Origin: Sphingomonas sp.
GTDB lineage: Bacteria > Pseudomonadota > Alphaproteobacteria > Sphingomonadales > Sphingomonadaceae
Reading direction: 5' to 3'
NCBI RefSeq assembly: GCF_019635455.1
Contig: NZ_JAHBZJ010000003.1
Span: 248,001-312,000 of the forward strand
DNA length: 64,000 nucleotides
Part shown: positions 17,556-26,685 of the stretch, in pieces
How positions within the stretch are numbered: position 1 is the first letter of the stretch
How the letters are laid out: every line of letters starts with the position of its first letter
The notes under the pieces: generated by a model
Told to the model about the DNA's origin: nothing
Databases searched by the model: none
The model's input: the letters and a program-made list of their open reading frames with translations, nothing else
Translations under genes and position numbers: made by a program

Positions 17556-18551
17556 CTACTGCGTCTTGCGCCACTTGGTCCACAAATGTCGCGCCAACAT
17601 CAACGGCGGCATGCGCAGCCAGTGCGAACGGACGTAGAAACCGAGCCGGGTCAATCGCCGCGTCGGCCACCCCCACCCGTCGCGGGCCAACAGGCGCCGG
17701 ACATAAAGGTGATCGACGGGAGTCAGCCGCGCACCGTCCCCGAACAGCGCCGCCGCGAGGCGCAGCGATCGCTCCACCTCGCGGGTCAGGCCATGTCGGG
17801 CGGCGCATGCGGCGAGTTGAAGGTCGAACCCCTGCCCGCCAAACTCCGCGATCAGGCAGTGGATGTCCCACAGATTGCGCAGTCCGCCGGCAAGGTCGCC
17901 ATCGGCGAACAGGTGCGCGGCGGCGTGGACCAGCATGCCCTCGGGCGGGAGCACCGACAGGCCACCCGCCAGCGGCATCGCGCTGTCGATCAGCGCGTCG
18001 GCATCGGGGGCGATCCGCGCGGTCAGCGGGAGGATCGTATGATGGACGTCGATCATCCGGTCCCGCTCGCGATGGATCAGCGGCGGCAGCTCGTGCATCC
18101 AGCGCCGGTAATAGGCGTCGTCATAGGGATCGGGCTTGACCCATTCCCAGCCGGCCCCGATCAGCGCCGCCTCCGCTTCGCCGATCCGCGCACGCGGCAC
18201 CAGAATGTCGAGATCGCCGATCTGTCGCCCGACCCCGGCGGCAAGCCCCGCCGCCACGAACGCGGTTCCCTTTAGCAGCACGACCGGCATCCCCGTCGGT
18301 GCGAGCGCACGGCGCGCCATCTCCGCCTCCCAGAGCGCGGCGACCCGCCCCTGCTCGGCAGCCGCCTTCGCGTCGTCAAGCACGCGCCGCGCCGCCCCCG
18401 GCATCGACGCCAGGCCGGACAGGCGATGCGCCAGCGATCCGATCAGCTGTTCCGCTCGCGCGGCGGCCAGCAATGCGGTCCACCCCGCCGCATCCAGGGA
18501 CGCGACCTGCGCCGGATCGCGCAGGACCCGCACCAGCAGCGCGCCGCTCAT
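17556..18551 (-). CDS. Nucleotidyltransferase of the HPr-rel-A type cassette
   Basis: A 331-residue cytoplasmic protein of the uncharacterised nucleotidyltransferase family (NTP_transf_5-like). Key segments are VVLLKGTAF (about 92-100) and the metal-binding pair in RQIGDLDILVP (about 111-121), typical of the pol-beta fold. HHTILPL and VHAAAHLFADGD follow, and the C-terminus is basic. It should transfer a nucleotide, or a group from a sugar nucleotide, to an unknown acceptor. ATG at 18551 overlaps the kinase stop by 4 nt; the longer frame upstream is antisense-like. Kinases of HprK type next to such transferases are known from some lasso-peptide clusters, where they modify the peptide, which guides the inference here. 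Confidence 0.82.
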   Translation of the reverse strand: MSGALLVRVLRDPAQVASLDAAGWTALLAAARAEQLIGSLAHRLSGLASMPGAARRVLDDAKAAAEQGRVAALWEAEMARRALAPTGMPVVLLKGTAFVAAGLAAGVGRQIGDLDILVPRARIGEAEAALIGAGWEWVKPDPYDDAYYRRWMHELPPLIHRERDRMIDVHHTILPLTARIAPDADALIDSAMPLAGGLSVLPPEGMLVHAAAHLFADGDLAGGLRNLWDIHCLIAEFGGQGFDLQLAACAARHGLTREVERSLRLAAALFGDGARLTPVDHLYVRRLLARDGWGWPTRRLTRLGFYVRSHWLRMPPLMLARHLWTKWRKTQ

Positions 18552-19411
18552 CCGCACTGGCTCCACAGCCGCTCGACCAGCGCGATCGCGGTGGCGGTGT
18601 CGGGATAGTCGATCGCATGGGCCGGCGTGTCGCGGACCAGGCCGGTCAGCGCGTCGAAGCCCGGTTCGGCCAGCGAGACATAGTTGGTCGATGCCTGGGT
18701 CAGTCGCACGAAGCACTCGCTTGGCTGCACCGCGCGTTCCGCCGCGCCGAAACCGAATGCGGGGAAGAGGATCAGGCCGGCGCGGGCCGCCGTCGCCATC
18801 CCCGCGATCGCGCGTGCGTCCGGCACCAGATGGCGGATCGTCCCCTTGGGCGTTCCCGCCAGTCGCGGTCCCCAGCGCGCATCCGGAAGCGCGGATTCCA
18901 TCACCCCAATCGCTTCATTCTTCAGGCTGATCAGGCGCGGAAAGCCGTGGATCAGCCCGGTCGCCGGATCGACCAGCGCGAATTCGTCGCCCATCAGGCG
19001 CCATCCGCGCGCCATCAACAGCGCGGCGAGCGTGGACTTGCCCGCGCCCGATTCGCCGCTCATCAGCAGCACGCGTCCGTCGCGTTCGACCGCGGAGGCG
19101 TGGAGCAGCAGATAGCGCCGCTGGCCCAGCGCCATTTGCAGGTTCATCGCCATCTCCGCCGCCAGCAGCCCCTGGGCCAGGGGCAGCGGCGCCGCGTCCG
19201 GAATGACGAAATCGCCGCCCAGATGGACCGCGGGCCGGATCCAGCGTCGCCACGGCCGCGCCGCGAACAGGCGGACGTTGAAATCGGGGATGGCGTCGTC
19301 CGGCTTCGGATAGTCGCGATAGAGCGCCTCGATCTGCGCGATCGGCGCCCGCCAGTCGCTCCCGACGCGAAAACCGGTCGGGCCGATCCGCAGGCTGGTG
19401 ACGTGGCGCAT
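18548..19411 (-). CDS. HPr kinase-related protein (HprK-rel-A type)
   Basis: A 287-residue protein whose C-terminal half resembles HPr kinase/phosphorylase. It has LLLHASAV (His104), the Walker A loop SGESGAGKST (118-127) and GDEF (141-144) at the usual Asp/Glu position. The N-terminal part (1-70) lacks the HprK N-domain. HprK phosphorylates a serine on HPr; related kinases phosphorylate serines on peptides. No ptsH lies nearby. It is tightly packed: TGATG with the PqqD-like gene upstream and a 4-nt overlap with the nucleotidyltransferase downstream. I believe it matches the TIGRFAM family called HprK-related kinase A (from memory). Confidence 0.87.
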   Translation of the reverse strand: MRHVTSLRIGPTGFRVGSDWRAPIAQIEALYRDYPKPDDAIPDFNVRLFAARPWRRWIRPAVHLGGDFVIPDAAPLPLAQGLLAAEMAMNLQMALGQRRYLLLHASAVERDGRVLLMSGESGAGKSTLAALLMARGWRLMGDEFALVDPATGLIHGFPRLISLKNEAIGVMESALPDARWGPRLAGTPKGTIRHLVPDARAIAGMATAARAGLILFPAFGFGAAERAVQPSECFVRLTQASTNYVSLAEPGFDALTGLVRDTPAHAIDYPDTATAIALVERLWSQCG

Positions 19412-19680
19412 CAGATCCGCTCGACCAGCCCGACATCGACCAGCTCGTCCAGCCGCGCGGTCAGCGCCGCGATGTCGGGATCGACCAGATCATGTGCCGC
19501 CGCCAGCGCCGACAGGACGCCATCCACCGACAGGATAGTCTCGCCCAGCACCGCGATCAGTTCGGGGACCGGCGAATCGACCACATGCGTGATGCCGGAC
19601 GCGCGATGATAGATCAGGGTGAGCGTATCGAGCGGCACGATCCGCAGCGTCGCGGCGGGCGCGGCGCGATACTGGTGCAT
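19411..19680 (-). CDS. PqqD-family peptide chaperone (RiPP recognition element)
   Basis: An 89-residue single-domain protein of the PqqD type, a winged-helix fold that binds leader regions of modified peptides and presents them to enzymes. Visible features are an N-terminal strand region (LRIVPLDTLTLIYHRASG), the helix LIAVLGETIL, a loop with VDGVLSAL, and a C-terminal helix LTARLDELVDVGLVERI, which is the classic PqqD ending. It starts 6 nt after the Tat-signal protein gene and shares a base with the kinase start. The architecture suggests it carries a substrate to the kinase and nucleotidyltransferase. Confidence 0.87.
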   Translation of the reverse strand: MHQYRAAPAATLRIVPLDTLTLIYHRASGITHVVDSPVPELIAVLGETILSVDGVLSALAAAHDLVDPDIAALTARLDELVDVGLVERI

Positions 19681-19686
19681 CGCGGC

Positions 19687-20106
19687 TCAGCCGCGCGGCA
19701 TCTGAAGCGAGGCGAAGCAGGTGAAGCCGCTCGTCCCGCGCTGTAGCCGACGGATATAATTGGTGTAGGCTCGGCTCTGTTCGTAGGTCGTTCCGGGCAG
19801 GTTCGCGCCGTTCAGCGCCTGTTTCACCTCTTCGCCGCGAAAGGCGCGGAATGCGGGGGGATAGGCGCCCTGCGTCCCGGCGGGGACCAGCGTGCCGTCG
19901 GCGGCGATATAGTTGCCCGCCCGGCCGGGATCGGGAACCGGAATCTCGCAATTCAGCACCGACCCGGCGGTCTGCGCCAGCGCGGGCTTGATCGACACGA
20001 TCGCCGACGCGCTCACCGCGCCAAGCATCAGCGCGCGGCGGCTGGGGCCTTTGGCGGCGCCCGACGAGTTGGGATCGCGATCGTCCATGTTCCTCCGTCC
20101 TGCCAT
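19687..20106 (-). CDS. Tat-signal protein, candidate substrate of the PqqD/HprK cassette
   Basis: A 139-residue protein with a twin-arginine signal (SRRALMLGAVSASAIVSIKP, about 22-41, then ALAQ), so it should be exported folded. The mature part (about 95 residues) has only two cysteines (in LNCEIP and GFTCFAS) that could form a disulfide, many Gly/Pro/Thr, and a short tail ending SLQMPRG. ATG at 20106 has GAAAGG upstream; the in-frame ATG at 20088 has GGAGG but only 3 nt spacing. It heads the minus-strand cassette, 6 nt before the PqqD-like gene. I do not recognise the family. The substrate role is inference from position. Confidence 0.7.
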   Translation of the reverse strand: MAGRRNMDDRDPNSSGAAKGPSRRALMLGAVSASAIVSIKPALAQTAGSVLNCEIPVPDPGRAGNYIAADGTLVPAGTQGAYPPAFRAFRGEEVKQALNGANLPGTTYEQSRAYTNYIRRLQRGTSGFTCFASLQMPRG

Positions 20107-20191
20107 AGCTGCCTTTCACAAAGGTGAATCGCGCGCAAGCCCGCTTGCCGCTGGCCGGACCGGGCCGCGTCCGCTAGAGGCGGGGATCGCC

Positions 20192-21397
20192 ATGCCGCTC
20201 TCGACCCGCAGCCTCTTCGCGCTGGCCGCGATTATCGCCACCGCCATCGCCCTGTGGCTCGTCGCCGGGGTGGAGGCTGCGGCGCTCGCCCTGGTCGGCG
20301 GGGCGATCGCGACGCTGATCGCCGCCCAGCCCGCCGAACCCACGGAAACCAGCACCAGCGCGCCCGCGCCGGATACCGCCAGGGCGCTGTCCGACGTCAG
20401 CGAGGCGATCTTCGAACCGGTGCTGGTGATCGCGGACCATCGCGTGGCCGGCGCCAACCGCGCGGCCCGCGCGCTGCTGGGCGAGCATATCCTGGGGGAG
20501 GACGTGCGGGTGGCGATCCGGCACCCCGCCGCCGCCGAACGCTTGCTGAACCCGGAAAGCGGCGCACCGGGCGGCCCGGTCCATCTGGTGGGCCTGGGCG
20601 CGCGCGAACAGCGGTGGGAGATGCGGGTACGCGCGACGCCGAGCGGCGAACGGATCGTGCATCTGAGCGATCGTACCGGCAGCCACGCCGCCGACCGCAT
20701 CCGCATCGACTTCGTCGCCAATGCCAGTCACGAGCTGCGCACCCCCCTCGCCTCGATCCTCGGCTTCATCGAAACGCTGGAGGATGCGGCGGACGATCCC
20801 GAAACGCGCACCCGCTTTCTGGGCGTGATGGGCAATGAAGCACGGCGGATGCAGCGGCTGATCGACGATCTCATGTCGCTTTCGCGTATCGAGGCGGAGA
20901 AATATCGCGCGCCCGATCACTCGATCGATCTCGCCGAGCTGATCGGGCAGGTGCGCGACGAGCTGCTCGCCCAGTCCCCGGTGCGCGCCGCCGACATCAC
21001 CATCGATATCGCGCCGCTGCCGCCGGTGCGCGGCGACCGGATCCAGCTGTCGCAGCTGCTGCACAACATCATCGGCAACGCGATGAAATATGGCCGGGCG
21101 GGAACCCCCGTCGTGGTCGCGATCGAACCGACGGGCGAATCGATGGTCCGCCTGAGCGTACGCGACGAGAGTGAGGGGATCGCGCCCGAACACCTCCCCC
21201 GCCTGACCGAACGATTCTATCGTGTCGATTCGAGTCGCAGCCGCGCCGCGGGCGGAACCGGCCTTGGCCTCGCCATCGTGAAGCACATCGTCGAACGGCA
21301 TCGCGGCCGGCTCGACATTGCCAGCACCGTCGGCAGTGGCACCACCGTATCGATCCTGCTGCCCACCGCCACCGAAACCGGAGCGTTGTCATCATAG
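20192..21397 (+). CDS. phoR: Phosphate regulon sensor histidine kinase
   Basis: A 401-residue inner-membrane kinase that senses phosphate supply through the Pst system and phosphorylates PhoB. Two hydrophobic stretches (about 7-45) form the membrane anchor; a PAS-like region (about 68-160) follows. The HisKA motif NASHELRTPLASILGF carries His180, and the ATPase domain shows the N box HNIIGNAMKYG and the G2 segment GGTGLGLAIV. ATG at 20192 directly precedes the first helix. It is the first gene of the operon ahead of pstS. The stop overlaps the candidate Pho box. It is divergent from the Tat-protein cassette. Confidence 0.93.
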   Translation: MPLSTRSLFALAAIIATAIALWLVAGVEAAALALVGGAIATLIAAQPAEPTETSTSAPAPDTARALSDVSEAIFEPVLVIADHRVAGANRAARALLGEHILGEDVRVAIRHPAAAERLLNPESGAPGGPVHLVGLGAREQRWEMRVRATPSGERIVHLSDRTGSHAADRIRIDFVANASHELRTPLASILGFIETLEDAADDPETRTRFLGVMGNEARRMQRLIDDLMSLSRIEAEKYRAPDHSIDLAELIGQVRDELLAQSPVRAADITIDIAPLPPVRGDRIQLSQLLHNIIGNAMKYGRAGTPVVVAIEPTGESMVRLSVRDESEGIAPEHLPRLTERFYRVDSSRSRAAGGTGLGLAIVKHIVERHRGRLDIASTVGSGTTVSILLPTATETGALSS

Positions 21398-21414
21398 CGT
21401 AACGCTATTGCAAC
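21386..21414 (+). promoter_or_regulatory. Candidate Pho box upstream of pstS
   Basis: Three heptamers spaced exactly 11 bp apart: TTGTCAT (21386), GCGTAAC (21397) and TTGCAAC (21408). PhoB boxes are direct 7-bp repeats (CTGTCAT/CTGTAAC-like) separated by 4-5 bp, which fits. The site overlaps the end of phoR and lies 67 nt before the pstS start, a suitable place for a PhoB-activated promoter. Confidence 0.6.
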
Positions 21415-21480
21415 AGAGGCCGCCGCGTGGCGGCCGGTCACCGACCGCGAGACTTATCGGATCCGCAAGGGGACATCGAC

Positions 21481-22515
21481 ATGCGCAGCTTCACCGTCAT
21501 CACCGTCGCGGCGCTCGCGCTCGCGCTCACCGGATGCGGCGAGCAGACCAGCCGCGACCAGATCAAGGTCGTCGGCTCCTCCACCGTCTATCCGTTCACC
21601 ACCGCGGTGGCAGAGGCGTTCGTCAACCGCAGCACCCAGGTAAAGGCGCCCGTGGTGGAACAGGGCGGCACCGGCGCGGGGATGAAGCTGTTCTGTGGCG
21701 GCATCGGCGTCGCCCATCCCGATATCGTCGATGCGTCGCGCCGCATGAAGAAGTCGGAATACGAACTGTGCAGGCAGAACGGCGTGACCGACATCATGGA
21801 AATCCAGATCGGCAACGACGGCATCGCACTGGCCGAATCGACCCAGGGGCCGAAATTCGCGCTGACCCGCAAGGACATCTATCTGGCGCTCGCCGCCAAT
21901 CCGATGGGCAAGCCGAACACGGCGAAGACGTGGCGTGACGTCAATCCGTCGCTCCCCGCGATCCCGATCAAGGTGCTCGGCCCCCCCTCGACCAGCGGCA
22001 CGCGCGACGCGTTCGCCGAACTCATCATGGAAAAGGGCTGTGAGGAGAGCGATCCGGCGGTCAAGGCGCTGAAAGACAGCGACAAGACGAAGTTCGAGAA
22101 CCAGTGCCTGCTGATCCGCAGCGACGCGGCCTATATCGATTCGGGCGAGAACGACAATCTGATCGTCCAGAAGCTGTCCACCGACCCCAATGCGATCGGC
22201 ATCTTTGGCTATTCCTATCTCGAGGAAAATGCCCAGCGGCTGCGCGGCATCCCGATCGAGGGGGTCGAACCGACCTATGCGACGATCGCCGGCAAGACGT
22301 ATCCCGGTGCGCGCGCGCTCTACATCTATGTCAAGAAACAGCACCTGAAGGCGGTGCCTGGCCTCAAGGAATTCCTGGCCCAGTACAGCCAGATGTGGGC
22401 GCCCGACGGCCCGCTGGTCAAGCGCGGCCTGATCGCCAGCCCGCAGGATGTGCGCGACGCGTCGCAACAGATGATCGATCGTGAAACCACGTTCGATCCC
22501 GCGACGCTGAAATAG
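21481..22515 (+). CDS. pstS: Phosphate ABC transporter substrate-binding lipoprotein
   Basis: A 344-residue periplasmic phosphate-binding protein. The signal MRSFTVITVAALALALTGCG ends in a lipobox (Cys19). The mature protein has the PstS opening KVVGSSTVYPFTT, the phosphate-contact segments GGTGAGMK and PSTSGTRDAF, and a second lobe with IGIFGYSY. It delivers phosphate to PstCA. ATG at 21481 has AAGGGGA as its ribosome site; an in-frame upstream start at 21427 would misplace the signal. pstC follows after 18 nt. Confidence 0.96.
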   Translation: MRSFTVITVAALALALTGCGEQTSRDQIKVVGSSTVYPFTTAVAEAFVNRSTQVKAPVVEQGGTGAGMKLFCGGIGVAHPDIVDASRRMKKSEYELCRQNGVTDIMEIQIGNDGIALAESTQGPKFALTRKDIYLALAANPMGKPNTAKTWRDVNPSLPAIPIKVLGPPSTSGTRDAFAELIMEKGCEESDPAVKALKDSDKTKFENQCLLIRSDAAYIDSGENDNLIVQKLSTDPNAIGIFGYSYLEENAQRLRGIPIEGVEPTYATIAGKTYPGARALYIYVKKQHLKAVPGLKEFLAQYSQMWAPDGPLVKRGLIASPQDVRDASQQMIDRETTFDPATLK

Positions 22516-22533
22516 CGGCGGAGCGACAGGTCC

Positions 22534-23907
22534 GTGAACGTCTACGCGCTTCTCTTCATGGTCGCCGGGCTGGGCATCATCGCCTGGCTCACCGGGCGTG
22601 CGCGCGCCGCGCGGCTGGGGGCGGCGCGTGCGCACCGGCTCCATTCGCTGCCGGGGCAGCACGGCCTGTATGTCGCGATGTGGACGGTGGTGCCGGCGCT
22701 GATCTTCGTGATCGCCTGGTCGATCGTCTCGCCGATGCTGGCGACCGACGCCCTGCTCCGCGCGCCAGCCGCGTTCGAGCTGCCGGCCTTTGGCTTTGAA
22801 CGACAGGCGATCCTGAACGAAGTGCGCGCCCGCGCCGCCGGCAGCAGCTACGGTTTCTATCCGCTCGCGGAGCAGCTGGCACCGATTTATGCCAGCGCGG
22901 CGCGCTTCTACAGCTGGATCGGCACCGCCATCGCGGTCCTGCTCGCCTTCGCCACCGGCGCCTTCGCCTATACCCGCGTCAACGCCGACTTCCGCGCGCG
23001 CACCCGGGTGGAGCGGACGGTGATGGGGGCGCTGCTCGTCGCGTCGCTGATCGCGATCCTGACGACGCTCGGCATCTTCCTGTCGCTGCTGTTCGAATCG
23101 GTCCGCTTCTTTTCGGTGGTTCCAGTCACCGATTTCCTGTTCGGCACCAACTGGAGCCCCCAGGTGATCGACCCGGCCCGGCCCGGCGCGACGCTGGGCG
23201 CGGTGCCGCTGTTCTGGGGAACGTTCTTCATCGGCGCGGTCATCGCGATGATCGTCGCCATCCCCTTCGGGCTGATGAGCGCGATCTACCTCACCCAATA
23301 TGCCCGCCCCGTCGTGCGCCAGTGGATGAAGCCGCTGCTCGAGATCCTCGCCGGCGTCCCCACCGTGGTCTATGGCTATTTCGCCGCGCTGACCGTCGGG
23401 CCGGCGATCCGCGACCTCGCGGTGTCGCTCGGCTTCACCTATGCGAGTTCGGAAAGCGCGCTCGCCGCCGGACTGGTGATGGGGGTGATGATCATCCCCT
23501 TCGTGTCGTCGATGGCGGACGATTCGATCGCGGCGGTCCCGCGCGCGATGCGCGACGGCAGCCTGGCGATGGGCGCGACCACCAGCGAGACGATCCGCAA
23601 GGTCCTGTTGCCCGCCGCCCTGCCCGGCGTCGTTGCCGGCGTGTTGCTGGCGGTGAGCCGTGCGATCGGCGAAACCATGATCGTGGTGATGGCGGCCAGC
23701 GGCGCGGCGAACATCACGCTCAACCCCTTCGAAAGCGCGACCACCGTCACGAAGCAGATCGTCGATCTGCTGACCGGAGAGGCCGAGTTCGACAGCCCCA
23801 AGACGCTGGCCGCCTTCGCGCTGGGCCTGACGCTGTTCATGATCACCTTCCTTCTCAACATCGTCGCGTTGCGCGTCGTCAAAAAGTATCGCGAAGCCTA
23901 TGAGTAA
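22534..23907 (+). CDS. pstC: Phosphate ABC transporter permease PstC
   Basis: A 457-residue inner-membrane protein, longer at the N-terminus than the enterobacterial form. The first half (1-170) has three or so helices and a periplasmic loop (about 70-115). The permease domain (about 225-450) holds six helices with the ABC-permease coupling region ATTSETIRKVLLPAALPGVV (EAA-like loop). It starts with GTG at 22534 after GGAGCGACAGG and overlaps pstA by 8 nt. With PstA it forms the phosphate channel. Confidence 0.95.
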   Translation: MNVYALLFMVAGLGIIAWLTGRARAARLGAARAHRLHSLPGQHGLYVAMWTVVPALIFVIAWSIVSPMLATDALLRAPAAFELPAFGFERQAILNEVRARAAGSSYGFYPLAEQLAPIYASAARFYSWIGTAIAVLLAFATGAFAYTRVNADFRARTRVERTVMGALLVASLIAILTTLGIFLSLLFESVRFFSVVPVTDFLFGTNWSPQVIDPARPGATLGAVPLFWGTFFIGAVIAMIVAIPFGLMSAIYLTQYARPVVRQWMKPLLEILAGVPTVVYGYFAALTVGPAIRDLAVSLGFTYASSESALAAGLVMGVMIIPFVSSMADDSIAAVPRAMRDGSLAMGATTSETIRKVLLPAALPGVVAGVLLAVSRAIGETMIVVMAASGAANITLNPFESATTVTKQIVDLLTGEAEFDSPKTLAAFALGLTLFMITFLLNIVALRVVKKYREAYE

Positions 23908-25165
23908 AGTGCCGGCCCCACGCGCTCCCACCGACTGGAAGGCCGCAGCGATGCAGCGGCGGATCCGCCGGCGCTACCGTGCGGAGCGGCGGTTCCGCGC
24001 GCTCGGCCTTGGCGCCGTGGTCGTTTCCGCCGCGTTCCTCGTCTTCCTGCTGGTCACGATGATCGGCAATGGCGCGGCCGGGTTCATGCGAACCGAGGTA
24101 TCGCTGCCGGTGGCGTTCAAGTCGGCACCGTTGAAGGTCGAGCGTGCGCAGCTGTCCACCCGCGCGGCCGACCTGGCGCTGGCTGGCGCCGGGCTGGAAA
24201 ACCGCGTCTCGTCCGCCGCCACGGCGGCATTCGGCCCCGATGGCGAGGAAGCGATCGCGAACAACGCATGGGTCGCGGTGCGCGAGGCGATCAAGGCCGA
24301 TCCGACGCTGCTCGATCAGGACAGCCGCATCTGGGTTCCCGCGTCCAGCGCGCTCGACACCGCGATCGATGGCGGCGGCGACGCACCGATGCGCGCGCTC
24401 GCCGCGCGGCTGCGCGCGAGCGGTGGCCTGCAAAGCGGGTTCAACGCCGATTTCCTGACCCGCGCCGATTCGACCGACCCGACGGCGGTCGGCATCTGGG
24501 GCGCGCTCAAGGGGTCGCTGCTGACGATGTTCGTGACCCTGATCATCGCTTTTCCGATCGGCGTGCTCTCGGCGGTGTATCTTGAGGAATATGCGCCCAA
24601 GAACCGCTGGACCGACCTGATCGAGGTATCGATCAACAATCTGGCTGCGGTGCCGTCGATCATCTTCGGCCTGCTCGGCCTGGCGGTGTTCCTCGGCACG
24701 CTTGGCCTGCCGCGTTCGGCGCCGCTGGTCGGCGGCCTGACCCTTGCCCTGATGATCATGCCGGTGATCGTCATCGCCGGGCGCAACGCGATCAAGGCGG
24801 TGCCGCCCAGCATCCGCGACGCGGCATTGGGCATCGGCGCGTCGCGCGTGCAGGTGGTGTTCCATCACGTCCTGCCACTCGCGCTGCCCGGCATCCTGAC
24901 CGGCACGATCATCGGCATGGCGCGCGCGCTGGGCGAGACCGCGCCGTTGCTGCTGATCGGCATGCGGGCGTTCATCGTCACACCGCCGGGCGGCGTGTTC
25001 GACCCCGCCACCGTGCTGCCGGTGCAGATTTTCCTCTGGTCGGACGAGGTGAGCCGCGGCTTCATCGAAAAGACCAGCGCCGCGATCATCGTCCTGCTGG
25101 CCTTCCTGCTCGCGATGAACGCCCTCGCCATCTATCTTCGCAACCGATTCGAGACCCGCTGGTAA
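23900..25165 (+). CDS. pstA: Phosphate ABC transporter permease PstA
   Basis: A 421-residue inner-membrane permease. The N-terminal basic tail (1-40, many Arg) and one helix lead into a periplasmic domain of about 130 residues (DUF3333-like extension common in alphaproteobacteria). The permease region (about 205-415) contains six helices and the coupling loop [20 protein letters not shown]. It overlaps pstC by 8 nt and pstB by one base (TAATG), so the three are translated together. Confidence 0.95.
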   Translation: MSKVPAPRAPTDWKAAAMQRRIRRRYRAERRFRALGLGAVVVSAAFLVFLLVTMIGNGAAGFMRTEVSLPVAFKSAPLKVERAQLSTRAADLALAGAGLENRVSSAATAAFGPDGEEAIANNAWVAVREAIKADPTLLDQDSRIWVPASSALDTAIDGGGDAPMRALAARLRASGGLQSGFNADFLTRADSTDPTAVGIWGALKGSLLTMFVTLIIAFPIGVLSAVYLEEYAPKNRWTDLIEVSINNLAAVPSIIFGLLGLAVFLGTLGLPRSAPLVGGLTLALMIMPVIVIAGRNAIKAVPPSIRDAALGIGASRVQVVFHHVLPLALPGILTGTIIGMARALGETAPLLLIGMRAFIVTPPGGVFDPATVLPVQIFLWSDEVSRGFIEKTSAAIIVLLAFLLAMNALAIYLRNRFETRW

Positions 25166-25983
25166 TGACCCAAGCCGATCTTCACGCCGCCGCCGTAACG
25201 GCGCACCCATCCGCCGCGGCGACCGCCGAACCCAAGATGTCGGCGCGTGGCGTCAACGTCTTCTATGGCGAGAAACAGGCGATCCAGGACGTGTCGATCG
25301 ATGTCGACATGGACAATGTGACCGCGTTCATCGGCCCGTCGGGCTGCGGAAAATCCACCTTTCTGCGCACGCTCAACCGCATGAACGACACGGTTGCCAG
25401 CGCGCGGGTAGAGGGCCGCATCACGCTGGACGGTGAGGATATCTATGACCGGTCGATGGATGTCGTGCAGCTGCGCGCGCGGGTCGGCATGGTCTTTCAA
25501 AAGCCCAATCCCTTCCCCAAATCCATCTATGAAAACGTCGCCTATGGCCCCCGGATTCACGGCCTGGCCCGGGCGAAGGGCGACATGGACCAGATCGTCG
25601 AGCGGTCGCTGCGCCGCGCCGGCCTGTGGGAAGAGGTGAAGGACCGGCTGGGCGACAGCGGCACCGCGCTGTCGGGCGGGCAGCAACAGCGCCTGTGCAT
25701 CGCCCGCGCGATCGCCGTCGATCCGGAGGTTATCCTGATGGACGAGCCGTGCAGCGCGCTCGACCCGATCGCGACCGCGAAGATCGAGGAGCTGATCCAC
25801 GAACTGCGCGGCAAATATGCGATCGTGATCGTCACCCACAACATGCAGCAGGCGGCGCGCGTGTCGCAGCGCACCGCCTTCTTCCATCTCGGCACGCTTG
25901 TCGAATATGGTGACACGGACCAGATCTTTACCGCCCCCCGACAGGAGCGGACCAAGGACTATATCACCGGAAGGTACGGATAA
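25165..25983 (+). CDS. pstB: Phosphate ABC transporter ATP-binding protein
   Basis: A 272-residue ATPase that powers PstCA. Walker [10 protein letters not shown] (about 57-65), Q loop FQKPNPFP, signature [10 protein letters not shown], Walker [14 protein letters not shown] and the H-loop histidine in VTHNMQQA are all present. An N-terminal extension of about 25 residues (Ala/Thr-rich) precedes the usual start. Overlaps pstA and phoU by one base each. Confidence 0.98.
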   Translation: MTQADLHAAAVTAHPSAAATAEPKMSARGVNVFYGEKQAIQDVSIDVDMDNVTAFIGPSGCGKSTFLRTLNRMNDTVASARVEGRITLDGEDIYDRSMDVVQLRARVGMVFQKPNPFPKSIYENVAYGPRIHGLARAKGDMDQIVERSLRRAGLWEEVKDRLGDSGTALSGGQQQRLCIARAIAVDPEVILMDEPCSALDPIATAKIEELIHELRGKYAIVIVTHNMQQAARVSQRTAFFHLGTLVEYGDTDQIFTAPRQERTKDYITGRYG

Positions 25984-26684
25984 TGGCGACCGGCCAGGAA
26001 CATACGGTCAAGGCGTTCGACGAGGACATCAAGCATCTGCGCGCGCTGATCTCGCAGATGGGCGGGCTTGCCGAACAGGCGATCCAGGATGCGATGACCG
26101 CGCTTCAGCGGAACGACACCACGCTGGCCAAGGAGGTTCGCGCCAACGACCGGCAGATCGACGCGATCGAGGCGGAGGTCGAAAAGCTCGCCGTGCGCGT
26201 GATTGCGCTCCGCGCGCCGATGGCCGACGATCTGCGCGAAGTCGTCGCCGCGCTGAAGATCGCCGCGGTGGTCGAGCGGATCGGCGATTATGCCAAGAAC
26301 ATCGCCAAGCGCATCCCGCATATCCATGTCGAGGGTGCGGAGCGGATCGACGCGGTTTCGGTTCTGCCGGCGATGGCGCGTCTGGCGGCGGAGATGGTCC
26401 ATGACGTTCTGGACGCCTTCTCGGCGCGCGATGCCGAGGCCGCGATCCGGGTCTATGAACGCGACCGCCGCCTCGACGATTTCTACGACAGCATCTTCCG
26501 TACCCTGGTGACCTATATGGTCGAAAATCCGCGCACGATCAGTGAGGTCGCGCACCTGTTGTTCGTGGCGAAGAATATCGAGCGGATCGGCGATCACGCC
26601 ACCAATGTCGCCGAAATGGTCTATTTCGCCGCGACCGGCAATTACATGGCCGAGCGCGACGCGGCCGAAGCGTCGGAGGGTTGA
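25983..26684 (+). CDS. phoU: Phosphate signalling regulator PhoU
   Basis: A 233-residue all-helical protein made of two PhoU repeats (about 15-105 and 120-215). Both show the metal-contacting pattern: ERIGDYAKNIAKR in the first and ERIGDHATNVAEM in the second. PhoU links the Pst transporter to PhoR and keeps the Pho regulon off when phosphate is plentiful. Its stop is 1 nt before the phoB start codon, with phoB's ribosome site inside its end. Confidence 0.97.
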   Translation: MATGQEHTVKAFDEDIKHLRALISQMGGLAEQAIQDAMTALQRNDTTLAKEVRANDRQIDAIEAEVEKLAVRVIALRAPMADDLREVVAALKIAAVVERIGDYAKNIAKRIPHIHVEGAERIDAVSVLPAMARLAAEMVHDVLDAFSARDAEAAIRVYERDRRLDDFYDSIFRTLVTYMVENPRTISEVAHLLFVAKNIERIGDHATNVAEMVYFAATGNYMAERDAAEASEG

Positions 26685-26685
26685 G

